The position numbers and the translations under genes were made by a program. Below the pieces are notes generated by a model. That model was given only the letters and a program-made list of their open reading frames with translations, had not been told where the DNA came from and did not search any database. Below, in pieces: positions 17,679-26,551 of a stretch of 64,000 nt of DNA. The stretch comes from Nocardioides pinisoli (GTDB lineage Bacteria > Actinomycetota > Actinomycetes > Propionibacteriales > Nocardioidaceae): contig NZ_JANARS010000005.1 in assembly GCF_024199985.1 (NCBI RefSeq), positions 62,001 through 126,000 of the forward strand, given 5' to 3'. Within the stretch, counting starts at the first letter, position 1, and the number at the start of each line of letters is the position of its first letter.

Positions 17679-18779
17679 TCAACCTTGACCCGCGAGGGCG
17701 CGGTGGAAGACCTCCAAGGTCTCTCGCGCGACGCGCTCCCAGCTGAACGAACGCGACCTCTCCAGTCCGGCAGCCGCCATCACGGACAGCTCGTCGGGGC
17801 GGGTGGCCGCCAGCCGTATGGCACTGGCGATCGACTCGAGGTCGAGCGGGTCGAACCACACGGCTGCGTCGCCTCCCACCTCGCGGAGCACCGGTAGGTC
17901 CGAGGCAAGCACCGGAAGACCCTCGGCCATCGCCTCAAGTATCGGCAGCCCGAACCCCTCGGCGAGGGTCGGGAACGCCATCGCCCGGGCTCGGGACCGC
18001 AGGTCGGCCAGCTCGTCGTCGGCGACCCAGCCACGCAGCTCCACCCAGTCGGCCAGGCCGGCCTCGGCGACGACCGGGGCGAGCGGGTCCTCCCCGCGAC
18101 CACCTGTGATCACCAGCCGTGGGCGGACGTCCTGCTCCACGAGCGCGAGGGCACGGATCAGGCGGTCCCAGTTCTTGTGGGGACGGCGCTGTCCGCTGGC
18201 GAGGATCAGGTTCTCGGTGCGACCGTCGACGGCGACCCGGTCCACCGGCTGCCCCGCCGCCAGCGGCACGACGTGAAGCCGGTCCCGAGGGAAGTCGAGG
18301 TACTTCACGATCTCGGCGGCCGACACCTGGCTGTCGGTGATCACGTGGGCGGCGTTGGCCGCCCCTCGCTGCTCCATCCACATGACCGGTCGCGTGTAGA
18401 GCGGCGTGGTCATCAGCTCGGGGTGGCTCCAGTAGAGCATGTCGTGGATGGTGATGACGGTCGGCATCGACGTCCACATCGGCCCCAGCGTCGCCGGCGA
18501 GTGCACGAGGTCGGCCTTGCGGCGGCTTGCGACCCAGCTGGAGGAGACCAGCTCGCCGAACGCCCAGATGAAACGGTTCTCGCCGCTGATGCGCGACGCG
18601 ATGACCTCGCCGGGGAACCACGAGAGGTCGAGTCGAGCGCCTTCGAGGCTGGCGAGAGCCACGAAGTCCAGCCCGGTCTCCATTCGTCCGAGGTGGCCGT
18701 AGAGCTCGCGCGTGTAGGTCTCCATACCGCCCTTGGTACCTGTGTAGGACAGCATGTCGACGAGGACGAGGGGGCGCAC
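17679..18779 (-). CDS. GT4 family glycosyltransferase
   Basis: A 366-residue GT-B enzyme. The N-terminal acceptor domain has TGTKGGMETYTREL, a glycine-rich loop typical of GT4. The C-terminal nucleotide-sugar domain has LASGQRRPHKNWDRLI and the EGFGLPILEAM signature (EX7E, about residues 270-280) used to bind the donor. HDMLYWSHPEL and VITDSQVSAAEI are also family-typical. The start is a GTG at 18779, with GGAAGG 6-7 nt upstream. It stands alone on the minus strand, divergent from the next GT2 gene. Confidence 0.85.
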   Translation of the reverse strand: MRPLVLVDMLSYTGTKGGMETYTRELYGHLGRMETGLDFVALASLEGARLDLSWFPGEVIASRISGENRFIWAFGELVSSSWVASRRKADLVHSPATLGPMWTSMPTVITIHDMLYWSHPELMTTPLYTRPVMWMEQRGAANAAHVITDSQVSAAEIVKYLDFPRDRLHVVPLAAGQPVDRVAVDGRTENLILASGQRRPHKNWDRLIRALALVEQDVRPRLVITGGRGEDPLAPVVAEAGLADWVELRGWVADDELADLRSRARAMAFPTLAEGFGLPILEAMAEGLPVLASDLPVLREVGGDAAVWFDPLDLESIASAIRLAATRPDELSVMAAAGLERSRSFSWERVARETLEVFHRALAGQG

Positions 18780-18914
18780 AAGGGTCCTTCCAGGAGGGGC
18801 AATGGAGTCCCAGTGTCCATGACCGCCGAGTCGACGCGCACCGGCAGGGGCGGTGTCCCTTCGATGTCAGGTGATGCGATGCTGACGCACACCACGTGAA
18901 CACCGAGGGAGACC

Positions 18915-19793
18915 ATGGACGGCAGGGCCACCGTATCGATCGCGATACCCGTCTACAACGGCGAGGACTACGTGGCCGAGGCGCTCGACTCGGTCCAGCA
19001 GCAGACCCGGACGCCCGATGAGGTCCTCGTCTTCGACAACTGCTCCACCGATCGGACGTGGGAGATCGCGTCGACGCGGGTGGGCGAGGAGAACGTCAGG
19101 CGCAGCCAGACCAACCTCGGAGCGGTAGCGAACTTCAACCGGGCCGTCGAGGAGGCCTCCGGCGAGTACTTCGCATGGCTCGGGGCGGACGACCGCCTGG
19201 CTCCGGGTTTCGTCGAACGCACCCTCGAGACGTTGCGTGCCCATCCCGGGGCGCCGGCGTGCCTCTCGGCGATCCAGTTCATCGATCCCGAGGGCACCCG
19301 GCTCGGTGTGCAGCGTGATGCGGAGCTGTCCTCGACCGACGCGCGGACGAGGCTGCGGTCCTTCCTCAACCGGCGCCGCTGGACGGAGGTCTACTGCCTC
19401 TACCGGCGCGACGTGCTCCTGAACTCACCGATGTTCCAGCCGGAGTTCGGCGCGGACGTACTGCTCACCTGGTGGTTCCTGCTGCGGGGGCCCCTCGTCG
19501 TGCTGGACGAGCCATTGGTCGAGTACCGGACCTACCCCGTGAAGTCGGCTGACGCCACCGCCGAGTCGCTCAATCCCACGGTCAAACGACGCCGCTGGCT
19601 GATGACCACGCTGTGGCGGAGCCTCTGGCGCGACGCCGGCGCACCAGCCGTCGAGCCCCAGGTCAGGCGGGCGGCGCGCAGCGAGCTGGTGCGGTGCCTG
19701 GTCCACCGCTATTGGATCAAGCACATCGCGTGGGACTTCTACCTCGTCGGCGGTGACCTCGTCCGGCGACGCCGCCGCGGCGCGCGGACGTGA
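18915..19793 (+). CDS. GT2 family glycosyltransferase
   Basis: A 292-residue GT-A enzyme: VSIAIPVYNGEDYVAEALDS, FDNCSTDRTW, NLGAVANFNRAVEEASGEY and GADDRLAPGF with the DD metal site (about residues 95-97). The EYRTYPVKS region near residue 205 fits the acceptor side. A GAGGGAG ribosome-binding site lies 4 nt before the ATG. It is followed 76 bp later by the CDP-sugar cassette, so one of its substrates may be the sugar made there. That link is inferred from position only. Confidence 0.82.
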   Translation: MDGRATVSIAIPVYNGEDYVAEALDSVQQQTRTPDEVLVFDNCSTDRTWEIASTRVGEENVRRSQTNLGAVANFNRAVEEASGEYFAWLGADDRLAPGFVERTLETLRAHPGAPACLSAIQFIDPEGTRLGVQRDAELSSTDARTRLRSFLNRRRWTEVYCLYRRDVLLNSPMFQPEFGADVLLTWWFLLRGPLVVLDEPLVEYRTYPVKSADATAESLNPTVKRRRWLMTTLWRSLWRDAGAPAVEPQVRRAARSELVRCLVHRYWIKHIAWDFYLVGGDLVRRRRRGART

Positions 19794-19825
19794 CGGCCGG
19801 GCGGGGCGAGACCCGCGCGCTTCGC

Positions 19826-19831
19826 TAGGGT
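19826..19831 (+). promoter_or_regulatory. Predicted -10 box (TAGGGT) of the CDP-sugar cassette
   Basis: TAGGGT fits TANNNT and lies about 38 nt before the rfbF GTG. That would give a leader of about 32 nt containing the GAGGAG ribosome-binding site (19853-19858). No clear -35 is seen. Confidence 0.35.
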
Positions 19832-19869
19832 CGTCGCCTGACATCGCTGGACGAGGAGAAGAGCTGATC

Positions 19870-20637
19870 GTGAAGACCGTGATCCTGGCCGGGGGGCGGG
19901 GAACCCGTCTGGCCGAGGAGACCCACGCGATCCCCAAGCCGATGGTCGCCGTGGGTGACCGGCCGATCCTCTGGCACATCATGCAGCACTACGCGGCCCA
20001 CGGGCACACGGACTTCGTGGTGGCCCTCGGCTACAAGGGATACGTGATCAAGGAGTACTTCGCCAACCAGCTGATGCACTCCTGCGACATGTCGGTCGAC
20101 CTCGCGACCGGCTCGGTGGAGTACCTCTCCCGCAGCAAGGTCGACTGGAAGGTGACCCTGATCGACACCGGCGCGGACTCCATGACCGGCGGCCGCATCA
20201 AGCGCCTCGCGCCGATCCTCACGGAGCGGTTCCTGCTGACCTATGGAGACGGCCTCTCCGACGTACCCGTCGAGGCGGTCGTGGCCCACCACGAGCGGGT
20301 GGGAGCGCTGGCGACGGTGACCGCCGTGCACCCGCCGCCGCGGTTCGGCTCGCTCGGGCTGGCCGACGGCCTGGTCGAGGACTTCCGCGAGAAGCCTCGC
20401 GACTCCCACGACTGGATCAACGGCGGCTATTTCGTGGTCGAGCCCGAGGTGCTGGACCTCATCGAGGGCGACGCGACGTCGTTCGAGGCGGCACCGCTCA
20501 GCCGGCTCGCCGAGCAGGGACGCCTCGGCGCCTATCAGCACGAGGGCTTCTGGATGCCCATGGACACCATCCGCGAACGCGACGAGCTCAACAAGATCTG
20601 GGAGTCAGGACAGGCACCGTGGGTGAGCACCCGATGA
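19870..20637 (+). CDS. rfbF: Glucose-1-phosphate cytidylyltransferase
   Basis: RfbF makes CDP-glucose from glucose-1-phosphate and CTP. The 255-residue protein matches the family closely: VILAGGRGTRLAEETHAIPK (nucleotide loop), PILWHIMQHY, GYKGYVIKEYFANQ, LIDTGADSMTGGRIKRLA, TYGDGLSD (metal-binding Asp) and GFWMPMDTIRERDEL. The EETxxxPKPM variant and the YKGYVIKEYF block are the features separating CTP-using RfbF from dTTP-using RmlA. The GTG at 19870 is chosen from the family start VKTVILAGG; GAGGAG lies 11 nt upstream. It is the first gene of the cassette and overlaps the methyltransferase gene by ATGA. Confidence 0.93.
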   Translation: MKTVILAGGRGTRLAEETHAIPKPMVAVGDRPILWHIMQHYAAHGHTDFVVALGYKGYVIKEYFANQLMHSCDMSVDLATGSVEYLSRSKVDWKVTLIDTGADSMTGGRIKRLAPILTERFLLTYGDGLSDVPVEAVVAHHERVGALATVTAVHPPPRFGSLGLADGLVEDFREKPRDSHDWINGGYFVVEPEVLDLIEGDATSFEAAPLSRLAEQGRLGAYQHEGFWMPMDTIRERDELNKIWESGQAPWVSTR

Positions 20638-21878
20638 GCGACGAGCTGACGCCGCGCGGGGTCCACACGTGCCGCGGATGCGGTGCCGACGGCCTCGTGT
20701 CGGTCCTCGACCTCGGTCGGCAGCCGCTTTCGAACGAGATGGCCCTCTCGACCGACGAGCCGAGCCCCACCTTCCCCCTCCACCTGCGGGTGTGCCCGAG
20801 CTGCGGCCTGGGCCAGATCGGCGAGTACGTCCTTCCCGACCGGATCTTCGGCGCCGAGTACCCCTACCTCTCGTCGGTGAGCACGTCGTGGCTCGCCCAC
20901 GCCGGGGAGTACACGCGACACATGACCGAGGAGCTCGGCCTGTCTGAGGGCGACCTGGTGATGGAGGTGGCGAGCAACGACGGCTACCTGCTGACCCAGA
21001 TGCGCGACAGCGGCATGCGGGTGGTGGGCATCGAGCCGGCCGGCAGGGTGGCCGAGATAGCCCGCAGTCGCGGCGTGGAGACCGTCAACGACTTCTTCGG
21101 GCTCGAGGTGGCCGAGCAGGTCGCGGAGACCTACGGCCGCCCTCGTCTGATCGCCGCCAACAACGTCATGGCCCACGTGCCCGACCTGCAGGACTTCATC
21201 GCGGGCCTGAGCCACCTGTGCGACGACGACACGGTCGTGACGGTGGAGAACCCGTCCTTCGTCACGCAGATGCTCGAGACCCAGTTCGACACGATCTACC
21301 ACGAGCACTTCTGCTACCTGTCCGCGCACGCCGTCGCGGCCGCCACCGCCGGCGCCGGGCTGGAGCTGACCCGGGTGGAGAAGCTGACCACCCACGGCGG
21401 CTCGAACCGCTACTGGCTGACCCGCACCGGCACGCGGGAGGCGCACTCGAGCGTGGCAGAGGTCATCGCCGAGGAGCTGGCCGCCGGGCTGCTCACGCCG
21501 GACCTGTGGGACGACTTCGCCGCCCGGAGCCGCGCGGTGATCGAGGGGCTGCGGACATGGCTCGACGAGCGGCACGCGGCCGGGCGTACGGTCGCCGGCT
21601 ACGGCGCCGCGGCCAAGGGCAACACGCTGATGAACGCGGCCGGTGTGCGGCACGACGACCTGGTGCTCGTCGTCGACGGCAGCGAGGCCAAGCAGGGCAA
21701 GTTCCTGCCCGGCAGCCACGTCCCCGTGGCCGCCCCCACCGAGCTCGCCGCCGCGGCGCCCGACGACGTGCTCGTCCTGCCGTGGAACATCGCGCCCGAG
21801 ATCAGCCGCCTCGTCGGCGAGCTCGTCCCGGGCGCGACGTCGTGGATCGCCGTGCCCGAGATGCGGGAGATCGGGTGA
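20634..21878 (+). CDS. Sugar C-methyltransferase, TylC3/TcaB9/KijD1 type
   Basis: This family methylates C3 of NDP-4-keto sugars with SAM. The 414-residue protein has the full three-part layout: an N-terminal zinc domain with CRGCG (Cys13, Cys16) and CPSCG (Cys54, Cys57), a SAM-binding domain with MEVASNDGYLL, and the C-terminal domain of the family (GYGAAAKGNTLMN). The motif TIYHEHFCYLS carries the Tyr-His-Glu-His group used for catalysis in TcaB9/KijD1. Known relatives act on dTDP sugars; the flanking rfbF and rfbG genes suggest a CDP sugar here. The ATG at 20634 overlaps the rfbF stop. Confidence 0.86.
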   Translation: MSDELTPRGVHTCRGCGADGLVSVLDLGRQPLSNEMALSTDEPSPTFPLHLRVCPSCGLGQIGEYVLPDRIFGAEYPYLSSVSTSWLAHAGEYTRHMTEELGLSEGDLVMEVASNDGYLLTQMRDSGMRVVGIEPAGRVAEIARSRGVETVNDFFGLEVAEQVAETYGRPRLIAANNVMAHVPDLQDFIAGLSHLCDDDTVVTVENPSFVTQMLETQFDTIYHEHFCYLSAHAVAAATAGAGLELTRVEKLTTHGGSNRYWLTRTGTREAHSSVAEVIAEELAAGLLTPDLWDDFAARSRAVIEGLRTWLDERHAAGRTVAGYGAAAKGNTLMNAAGVRHDDLVLVVDGSEAKQGKFLPGSHVPVAAPTELAAAAPDDVLVLPWNIAPEISRLVGELVPGATSWIAVPEMREIG

Positions 21879-22408
21879 TCGAGGACCTCGGGCTCCGAGG
21901 CGCAGCGCTGCTCCGAGGTGCTCGTCACCACGACGAACGAGGGTTCCTGCGCAAGGTGCTGGTGACCGAGGAGGCCCGGGCCCACGGGCTCGACACGACC
22001 TTGGCCGAGGTGGTGACCACCACCAACGAGGTCGCCGGGACCATCCGCGGGATGCACTACCAGGTCGCGCCGTCGGCCGAGGTGAAGACGTTGTGGGTCA
22101 CCGACGGCTCCCTGCTCGACGTCCTCGTCGACCTCCGTCCCGACGAGCCGACCTACGGTCAGTGGATCGCCGTCGAGCTGTCGTCGGCGGACGACGTCGC
22201 CCTCCACGTGCCCGCCGGCATCGCCCACGGCTACCAGACGCTGGAGGACGACACCCGGCTGACGTACCTCATCAGCGCCGACCACTCCCCCGAGCACGCT
22301 CGGACGCTGAGCTGGGACGACCCGATCGTGGCGATCGAGTGGCCCTTGCCGCCGACCCGGATCTCGGCCAAGGACCGCGAGGGGCACGCGTGGCCGCCGG
22401 CACCCTGA
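21875..22408 (+). CDS. RmlC-like NDP-4-keto-6-deoxyhexose 3,5- (or 5-) epimerase
   Basis: A 177-residue cupin-type epimerase. It keeps RGMHYQ with the catalytic His61, HVPAGIAHGYQTLED, and a Tyr in RLTYLIS at the place of the RmlC acid. SPEHARTLSWDDP matches the C-terminal active-site edge. RmlC acts on dTDP-4-keto-6-deoxyglucose; in this cassette the substrate should be the CDP equivalent. If C3 is already methylated and bears OH, only C5 could be epimerised, giving an L-sugar. The GTG at 21875 overlaps the methyltransferase stop (GTGA), and the 3' end overlaps the reductase by 19 nt. Confidence 0.85.
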   Translation: MIEDLGLRGAALLRGARHHDERGFLRKVLVTEEARAHGLDTTLAEVVTTTNEVAGTIRGMHYQVAPSAEVKTLWVTDGSLLDVLVDLRPDEPTYGQWIAVELSSADDVALHVPAGIAHGYQTLEDDTRLTYLISADHSPEHARTLSWDDPIVAIEWPLPPTRISAKDREGHAWPPAP

Positions 22409-23172
22409 TCACCGGCGCCTCGGGCCTGATCGGCACCTGGGTGCTGCACCACTGGTCCGACACCGGCACGACGCCGATGCCGGTCCGGCACGCCGACGTC
22501 GACCTGCTGGCCCCGGGGGCGGCGGCAGACCTGGTCGCCCGTACGACGCCGGCACAGGTCGTGCACCTGGCCTGGTCGGCGAGCGGCAACGCCGACTACC
22601 GCACCTCGGACGACAACGACCGCTGGTTGACGGCCACTCTGGAGCTGGTCGAGGCGGCGCGCTCAGTCGGCAGCGCCGTGTGGCTGACCGGCACCGCGGT
22701 CGACGACGCGACCGACGCCACGGACGCCTACACCCGCAGCAAGGCGGGGCTCAAGGCGCGCCTCGCCCCGCTCATCGAGGCATCGGTCGTCGGGTGGCTG
22801 CGTCCCTACTACGTGTTCGACGAGGCACGCCGGCGCCCCGCGCTCGTTGACCTCGCCGTGACCACGCGCGAGCGTGGCGAGACCCTCCACCTGCGCAGTC
22901 CCCACCAGCACCACGACTTCGTCCACGCCTCCGACGTGGGACGCGCGATCGTGGCGTCGGTGACCCACGGACTCACCGGCGAGGTGCCGATCGGGTCGGG
23001 GAGGTTGCGGTCCGTCGCAGACCTCGTGACCCGCCTCGACACCCCGTGGTCGGCCGACCAGGCCGAGCTGGACACCCCCCCGACTCACTCCGGCGACGTC
23101 GCCGACACCACCCGCCTGGCCGCCGTCGGCTGGGAGCCCACCCGAACCGAGGAGTTCTTCACCCATGGCTGA
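22390..23172 (+). CDS. NAD(P)-dependent SDR, probable NDP-4-keto sugar reductase
   Basis: A 260-residue extended-SDR-like protein. The nucleotide motif is GASGLIG (residues 9-15) and the catalytic motif is YTRSK (Tyr114, Lys118), with Thr102 as the likely partner. HHDFVHASDVGRAI matches the C-terminal part of sugar reductases and epimerases. After dehydration, methylation and epimerisation the sugar still has a 4-keto group; this enzyme is the obvious candidate to reduce it. The GTG at 22390 is the start that puts the nucleotide motif at the usual place. Overlaps on both sides (19 and 8 nt) show it belongs to the cassette. Confidence 0.8.
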   Translation: MAAGTLITGASGLIGTWVLHHWSDTGTTPMPVRHADVDLLAPGAAADLVARTTPAQVVHLAWSASGNADYRTSDDNDRWLTATLELVEAARSVGSAVWLTGTAVDDATDATDAYTRSKAGLKARLAPLIEASVVGWLRPYYVFDEARRRPALVDLAVTTRERGETLHLRSPHQHHDFVHASDVGRAIVASVTHGLTGEVPIGSGRLRSVADLVTRLDTPWSADQAELDTPPTHSGDVADTTRLAAVGWEPTRTEEFFTHG

Positions 23173-23935
23173 CACCACCGACCGTTCCTCGCACGGCGAC
23201 TACGTCCCCGACGGCAGCGAGTTCGCCGACCAGCGTCGGGCGTGGCGCGAGTCCCTCGCCAACGACCAGGCGCTGCGCCAGCAGGCCGTCGACCTGCAGG
23301 TCGCAGCGGAGCGCCACAGCTACACCTACCAGTGGGAGTGGGCGGGCGTGCCGGTCATCCGGATCCCCGACGACGTCATGGTGCTGCAGGAGCTCTTCTG
23401 GAGCTACCGACCCGAGCGCGTCGTGGAGACGGGCGTCGCCCGCGGCGGCAGCATGCTCCTCAACGCCAGCCTCATGCGCATGTGCGGCATCGAGCCGGCC
23501 GTGCTCGGCATCGACCACAAGCTGTTCCCCCACACCACCACCGCCCTCGCAGAGCACCCGCTGGGTGGCGGCGTGACCCTCCTCGAGGCGGACTCGACGT
23601 CCGGCGACGCGGTCGACGCGATGCGTGACTTCATCGACGGCGCCGAGCGGGTCGTGCTGGTCCTCGACAGCAACCACACCCACGACCACGTGCTCGGCGA
23701 GCTCGAGGCGCTGGCCCCCTTGCTCCCGTCGGGCGGCATGGTCCTCGTGGCGGACACCCTCGTCGAGGAGTTCCCCGAGGGCCACTACCAGGGCCGTCCC
23801 TGGGACCGCGGCGACAACCCGATGACGGCGGTCAACACCTTCCTGGAGGCGCACGACGGCTTCACCCGCGCACAGGAATGGGGACGCCGCGCCCTGGTCA
23901 CCGAGTTCCGGGACGGCATCCTGCGTCGTCGCTGA
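23165..23935 (+). CDS. CmcI-type (cephalosporin hydroxylase family) methyltransferase, probable sugar O-methyltransferase
   Basis: A 256-residue protein of the family that includes CmcI and rhamnosyl O-methyltransferases. Visible are ERVVETGVARGGSMLLNAS (SAM-binding loop), IDHKLFPH, VLVLDSNHTHDHVLGEL with Asp and His residues typical of the metal site, and GGMVLVADTLVEE. These enzymes usually O-methylate a sugar hydroxyl or act on small molecules. As last gene of the cassette it may add an O-methyl group to the branched sugar, before or after transfer. The ATG at 23165 overlaps the reductase by 8 nt. The O-methyl position is inference. Confidence 0.78.
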   Translation: MADTTDRSSHGDYVPDGSEFADQRRAWRESLANDQALRQQAVDLQVAAERHSYTYQWEWAGVPVIRIPDDVMVLQELFWSYRPERVVETGVARGGSMLLNASLMRMCGIEPAVLGIDHKLFPHTTTALAEHPLGGGVTLLEADSTSGDAVDAMRDFIDGAERVVLVLDSNHTHDHVLGELEALAPLLPSGGMVLVADTLVEEFPEGHYQGRPWDRGDNPMTAVNTFLEAHDGFTRAQEWGRRALVTEFRDGILRRR

Positions 23936-23941
23936 GCGGCC

Positions 23942-25252
23942 TCAGGGTCCGGGCACCCGCGGAAGCACCCTCGCGCGCGAGCGCCAGCCGTTCCTGCCGA
24001 ACACCCACATGATCGCCAGGGCCGTCATGACCCCCGCCAGGGGCGCCGCCGTCGCCAGCCACAGCGGGTCACCTGGCAGCAACAGCACGGCGACGAAGGT
24101 CGCCGCCGCACCCACCCAGGCCCACGCGATGCGGTCCCAGTGACCGAGCGCCCCGAGGGCGGCCTGCTGCACGACGCCGATGAACATGCCGCTGCTCGCG
24201 GCAGCGAGGACGGCGAGGTTGGCCACCGGGAGGGTGAAGTCCGGCCCGAGGAACAGGGCGAGCAGCAGCTGCCCGCCCACGGCGAAGGCGACGATGAAGG
24301 CGACGCCGGCCGCGACGGTCAGGATCTGCGCCCTGGCGCGTACGCGTTCGAACGCCACCTGGTCGGCACGGTCGGCGCTGTCGGACAGGTGCGCGAGCAG
24401 CGGGCTCATCACGGCCGAGAAGAACTGGGTCGGTATCCGGCTCAACGTGACGGCACCAGCGAAGGCACCGAGGACGTGTGGACCGACGGCGTCTGTCGAC
24501 CGCAGCCACGGCACCGACCCGTTGTTGGCGAGCAGGGGGCCTGCGGTCCCGATCAACAGCAGCACGAGCGGGCGCAACGGCACGTCGGCCGCACGAAGTG
24601 CCGGCACGGCCAGCCAAGGCCCGACCAGCCGCCCACCAGCGACCAGGCTCAGCACCACCGAGATGCAGCAACCCAGTGCCAGTGAGGAGAGGGAGTCGAT
24701 CCCCAGGGCCGCAAGGACACCGATGATCACCGCTCGTCCCACGCCGTCCGCGGACAGCTGCGTCGCGATGGCGACCATGTTGCGCCGACCCGTCGCGGCA
24801 CCGCGCTGTAACGACTGCAGCGCCGTCAGGACCATGAAGACCCAGAGCAGGAGCACGGCCGTTAGGGAGCCGCTGAACAACTCGGCAGCGAGGCCTGGGG
24901 CCGCGGCCAGGATCACGACACCAAGCGTGCCGGCCATCACCGTCGCACGGCCGATCATCACCCGCGTCACCGCGGCGGGGTCGCGCCCGCCTGCGAGCTC
25001 GAAGATGAGGAGCCTGGCGAGGTAGACCTCGAACACGCCGAAGCTCGTGCCGAGCAGCGTGGCCACCGTCCACCACACGACGAAGTCGGCGTACTCGGGG
25101 CTCGGCAGGCTCCGTGCGGCGATGCTGAGCATCGCGACGGTGCCGAGGCCCGTGACGGCCAGGCCGATCGCCACGACGACCGTCCCCGTCATGAGGGTCG
25201 TGCGCCGGCTCATCCGTGGGACCGATCCCGGTGCAGGGGCCTGGTCCGACAC
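23942..25252 (-). CDS. Polysaccharide flippase-like membrane protein (MOP/Wzx type)
   Basis: A 436-residue protein with about 12-14 hydrophobic segments spread along its length and short loops, as in the MOP/Wzx superfamily that flips lipid-linked oligosaccharides. Family-like features are YADFVVWWTVATLLGTSFGVFE near the N-terminus and RIPTQFFSAVMSPLLAHLS in the middle. The start is a GTG at 25252 with AAGGAG 9 nt upstream; an ATG at 25309 lacks such a site. It lies on the opposite strand between the CDP-sugar genes and rfbG. Its cargo is presumably the glycan built here. Confidence 0.75.
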   Translation of the reverse strand: MSDQAPAPGSVPRMSRRTTLMTGTVVVAIGLAVTGLGTVAMLSIAARSLPSPEYADFVVWWTVATLLGTSFGVFEVYLARLLIFELAGGRDPAAVTRVMIGRATVMAGTLGVVILAAAPGLAAELFSGSLTAVLLLWVFMVLTALQSLQRGAATGRRNMVAIATQLSADGVGRAVIIGVLAALGIDSLSSLALGCCISVVLSLVAGGRLVGPWLAVPALRAADVPLRPLVLLLIGTAGPLLANNGSVPWLRSTDAVGPHVLGAFAGAVTLSRIPTQFFSAVMSPLLAHLSDSADRADQVAFERVRARAQILTVAAGVAFIVAFAVGGQLLLALFLGPDFTLPVANLAVLAAASSGMFIGVVQQAALGALGHWDRIAWAWVGAAATFVAVLLLPGDPLWLATAAPLAGVMTALAIMWVFGRNGWRSRARVLPRVPGP

Positions 25253-25422
25253 TGGCGGTGGCTCCTTCGAGGTCCTCGTGATGGTCGGGCGCGGTGGGAC
25301 GCGGGCCACGACAGCCTACCGTTCCGGCACCCAGAGCCGGACCACGGTCCCGAACGCGGCGCCGTGTGGTTCAATCGCGGCGACGCGCATCGCGAGGACC
25401 GCCACGAGGCACGAGGGGACAC

Positions 25423-26499
25423 ATGCATCGCACCCACGACCCGGAGTTCTGGTCCGGACGTCGCGTCCTCGTCACCGGTCACACAGGCTTCAAGGGCTCT
25501 TGGCTCACCTGCTGGCTGCGAGATCTCGGCGCCGAGGTCTACGGCGTCTCGTTGCCGCCGGAGGCGGGCGAGACCCCCTTGTGGGACAGGCTCGCACTCG
25601 AGGGCGTGCACGACGTGCGCGACGACGTCGCCGGCACGGGGTGGCTGACCGGTGCCGCCGCCTTCGAGCCCGAGGTCGTGCTCCACCTCGCCGCGCAGTC
25701 CCTGGTCAGCGAGGGCTACCGCGATCCCGCCGGCACCTTCGGCACCAACGTGATGGGGACCGTGCGCGTGCTCGAGCTCGTCGAGTCGCTGCCCGGGGTG
25801 CGTGCCGCCCTCGTGGTGACGACCGACAAGGTCTACGACGTCCGTCAGCCCACGCCGTTCGTCGAGGACGACTTCCTCGGCGGCAAGGACCCTTACTCTG
25901 CGAGCAAGGCCGCCGCCGAGCTCGTCACCCAGTCCTGGCCCGGCCTTTCCGACCGCGTGGTCACTGCGCGGGCGGGGAACGTCATCGGTGGCGGTGACTT
26001 CGCGCTCAACCGGATCGTCCCCGACATCGTCCGCGCGTGGTCGACGGGCCAGACGCTCGTGCTGCGGCGGCCGCTGGCCGTACGCCCGTGGCAGCATGTC
26101 ATCGAGCCGCTGCTGGGCTACCTGCTCTACACAGAGGACGTGGCACGCGGGCGCGACGTGCCGCGCAGCCTCAACTTCGGGCCCGATCCCGCCCAAGCCG
26201 TCCCCGTGCAGGCGCTCGTCGAGCACGCCGCCACGCAGTGGGGCGGGCTCCGCGGCGCCGATACGCCGGTGCGCTGGGAGGTCGAGCCGGATCCAGTCAT
26301 GGAGGAGACCCACGACCTCACGCTCGCCGCCGGGCAGGCACAGCGGGTCCTCACCTGGGGCAACGTGTGGGGGTGGCAGGACGCCATCGACCGCTCGTTG
26401 GAGTGGTACGTCCGGGCCGTCGACGGAGAGGACCCGCATAGCCTGGTCCTCGCGCAGATCCGGGCCTACACCAGCGCTGTAGACGCGCCCGCTCCCTGA
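25423..26499 (+). CDS. rfbG: CDP-glucose 4,6-dehydratase
   Basis: RfbG turns CDP-glucose into CDP-4-keto-6-deoxyglucose. The 358-residue extended SDR has the family hallmark FWSGRRVLVTGHTGFKGSWL (about residues 9-28, with GHTGFKG as nucleotide loop), HLAAQSLVSEGY, VVTTDKVYD (TDK of dehydratases) and DPYSASKAAAELV (YxxxK). ARAGNVIGGGDFALNRIVPD and RPWQHVIEPL match CDP-glucose enzymes better than dTDP-glucose ones. The ATG at 25423 follows GAGGGG. It is separated from the rest of the cassette by the flippase gene, but its substrate is the RfbF product. Confidence 0.92.
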   Translation: MHRTHDPEFWSGRRVLVTGHTGFKGSWLTCWLRDLGAEVYGVSLPPEAGETPLWDRLALEGVHDVRDDVAGTGWLTGAAAFEPEVVLHLAAQSLVSEGYRDPAGTFGTNVMGTVRVLELVESLPGVRAALVVTTDKVYDVRQPTPFVEDDFLGGKDPYSASKAAAELVTQSWPGLSDRVVTARAGNVIGGGDFALNRIVPDIVRAWSTGQTLVLRRPLAVRPWQHVIEPLLGYLLYTEDVARGRDVPRSLNFGPDPAQAVPVQALVEHAATQWGGLRGADTPVRWEVEPDPVMEETHDLTLAAGQAQRVLTWGNVWGWQDAIDRSLEWYVRAVDGEDPHSLVLAQIRAYTSAVDAPAP

Positions 26500-26537
26500 G
26501 CCGGTGCGCGGGAACCACTGCGAGCCCCGACTGTTGC

Positions 26538-26543
26538 TACGGT
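26538..26543 (+). promoter_or_regulatory. Possible -10 box (TACGGT) before the acyltransferase gene
   Basis: TACGGT fits TANNNT and lies 8 nt before the ATG at 26552, so the mRNA may be leaderless. No ribosome-binding site is seen. Confidence 0.35.
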
Positions 26544-26551
26544 CCAGCCCC

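Noticed and set aside
19870..26499. Pathway to 3,6-dideoxyhexoses such as abequose, tyvelose or ascarylose
   Set aside because: These need an RfbH-type PLP/Fe-S 3-dehydrase and its reductase, and neither is in the window. The C-methyltransferase points to a branched sugar.
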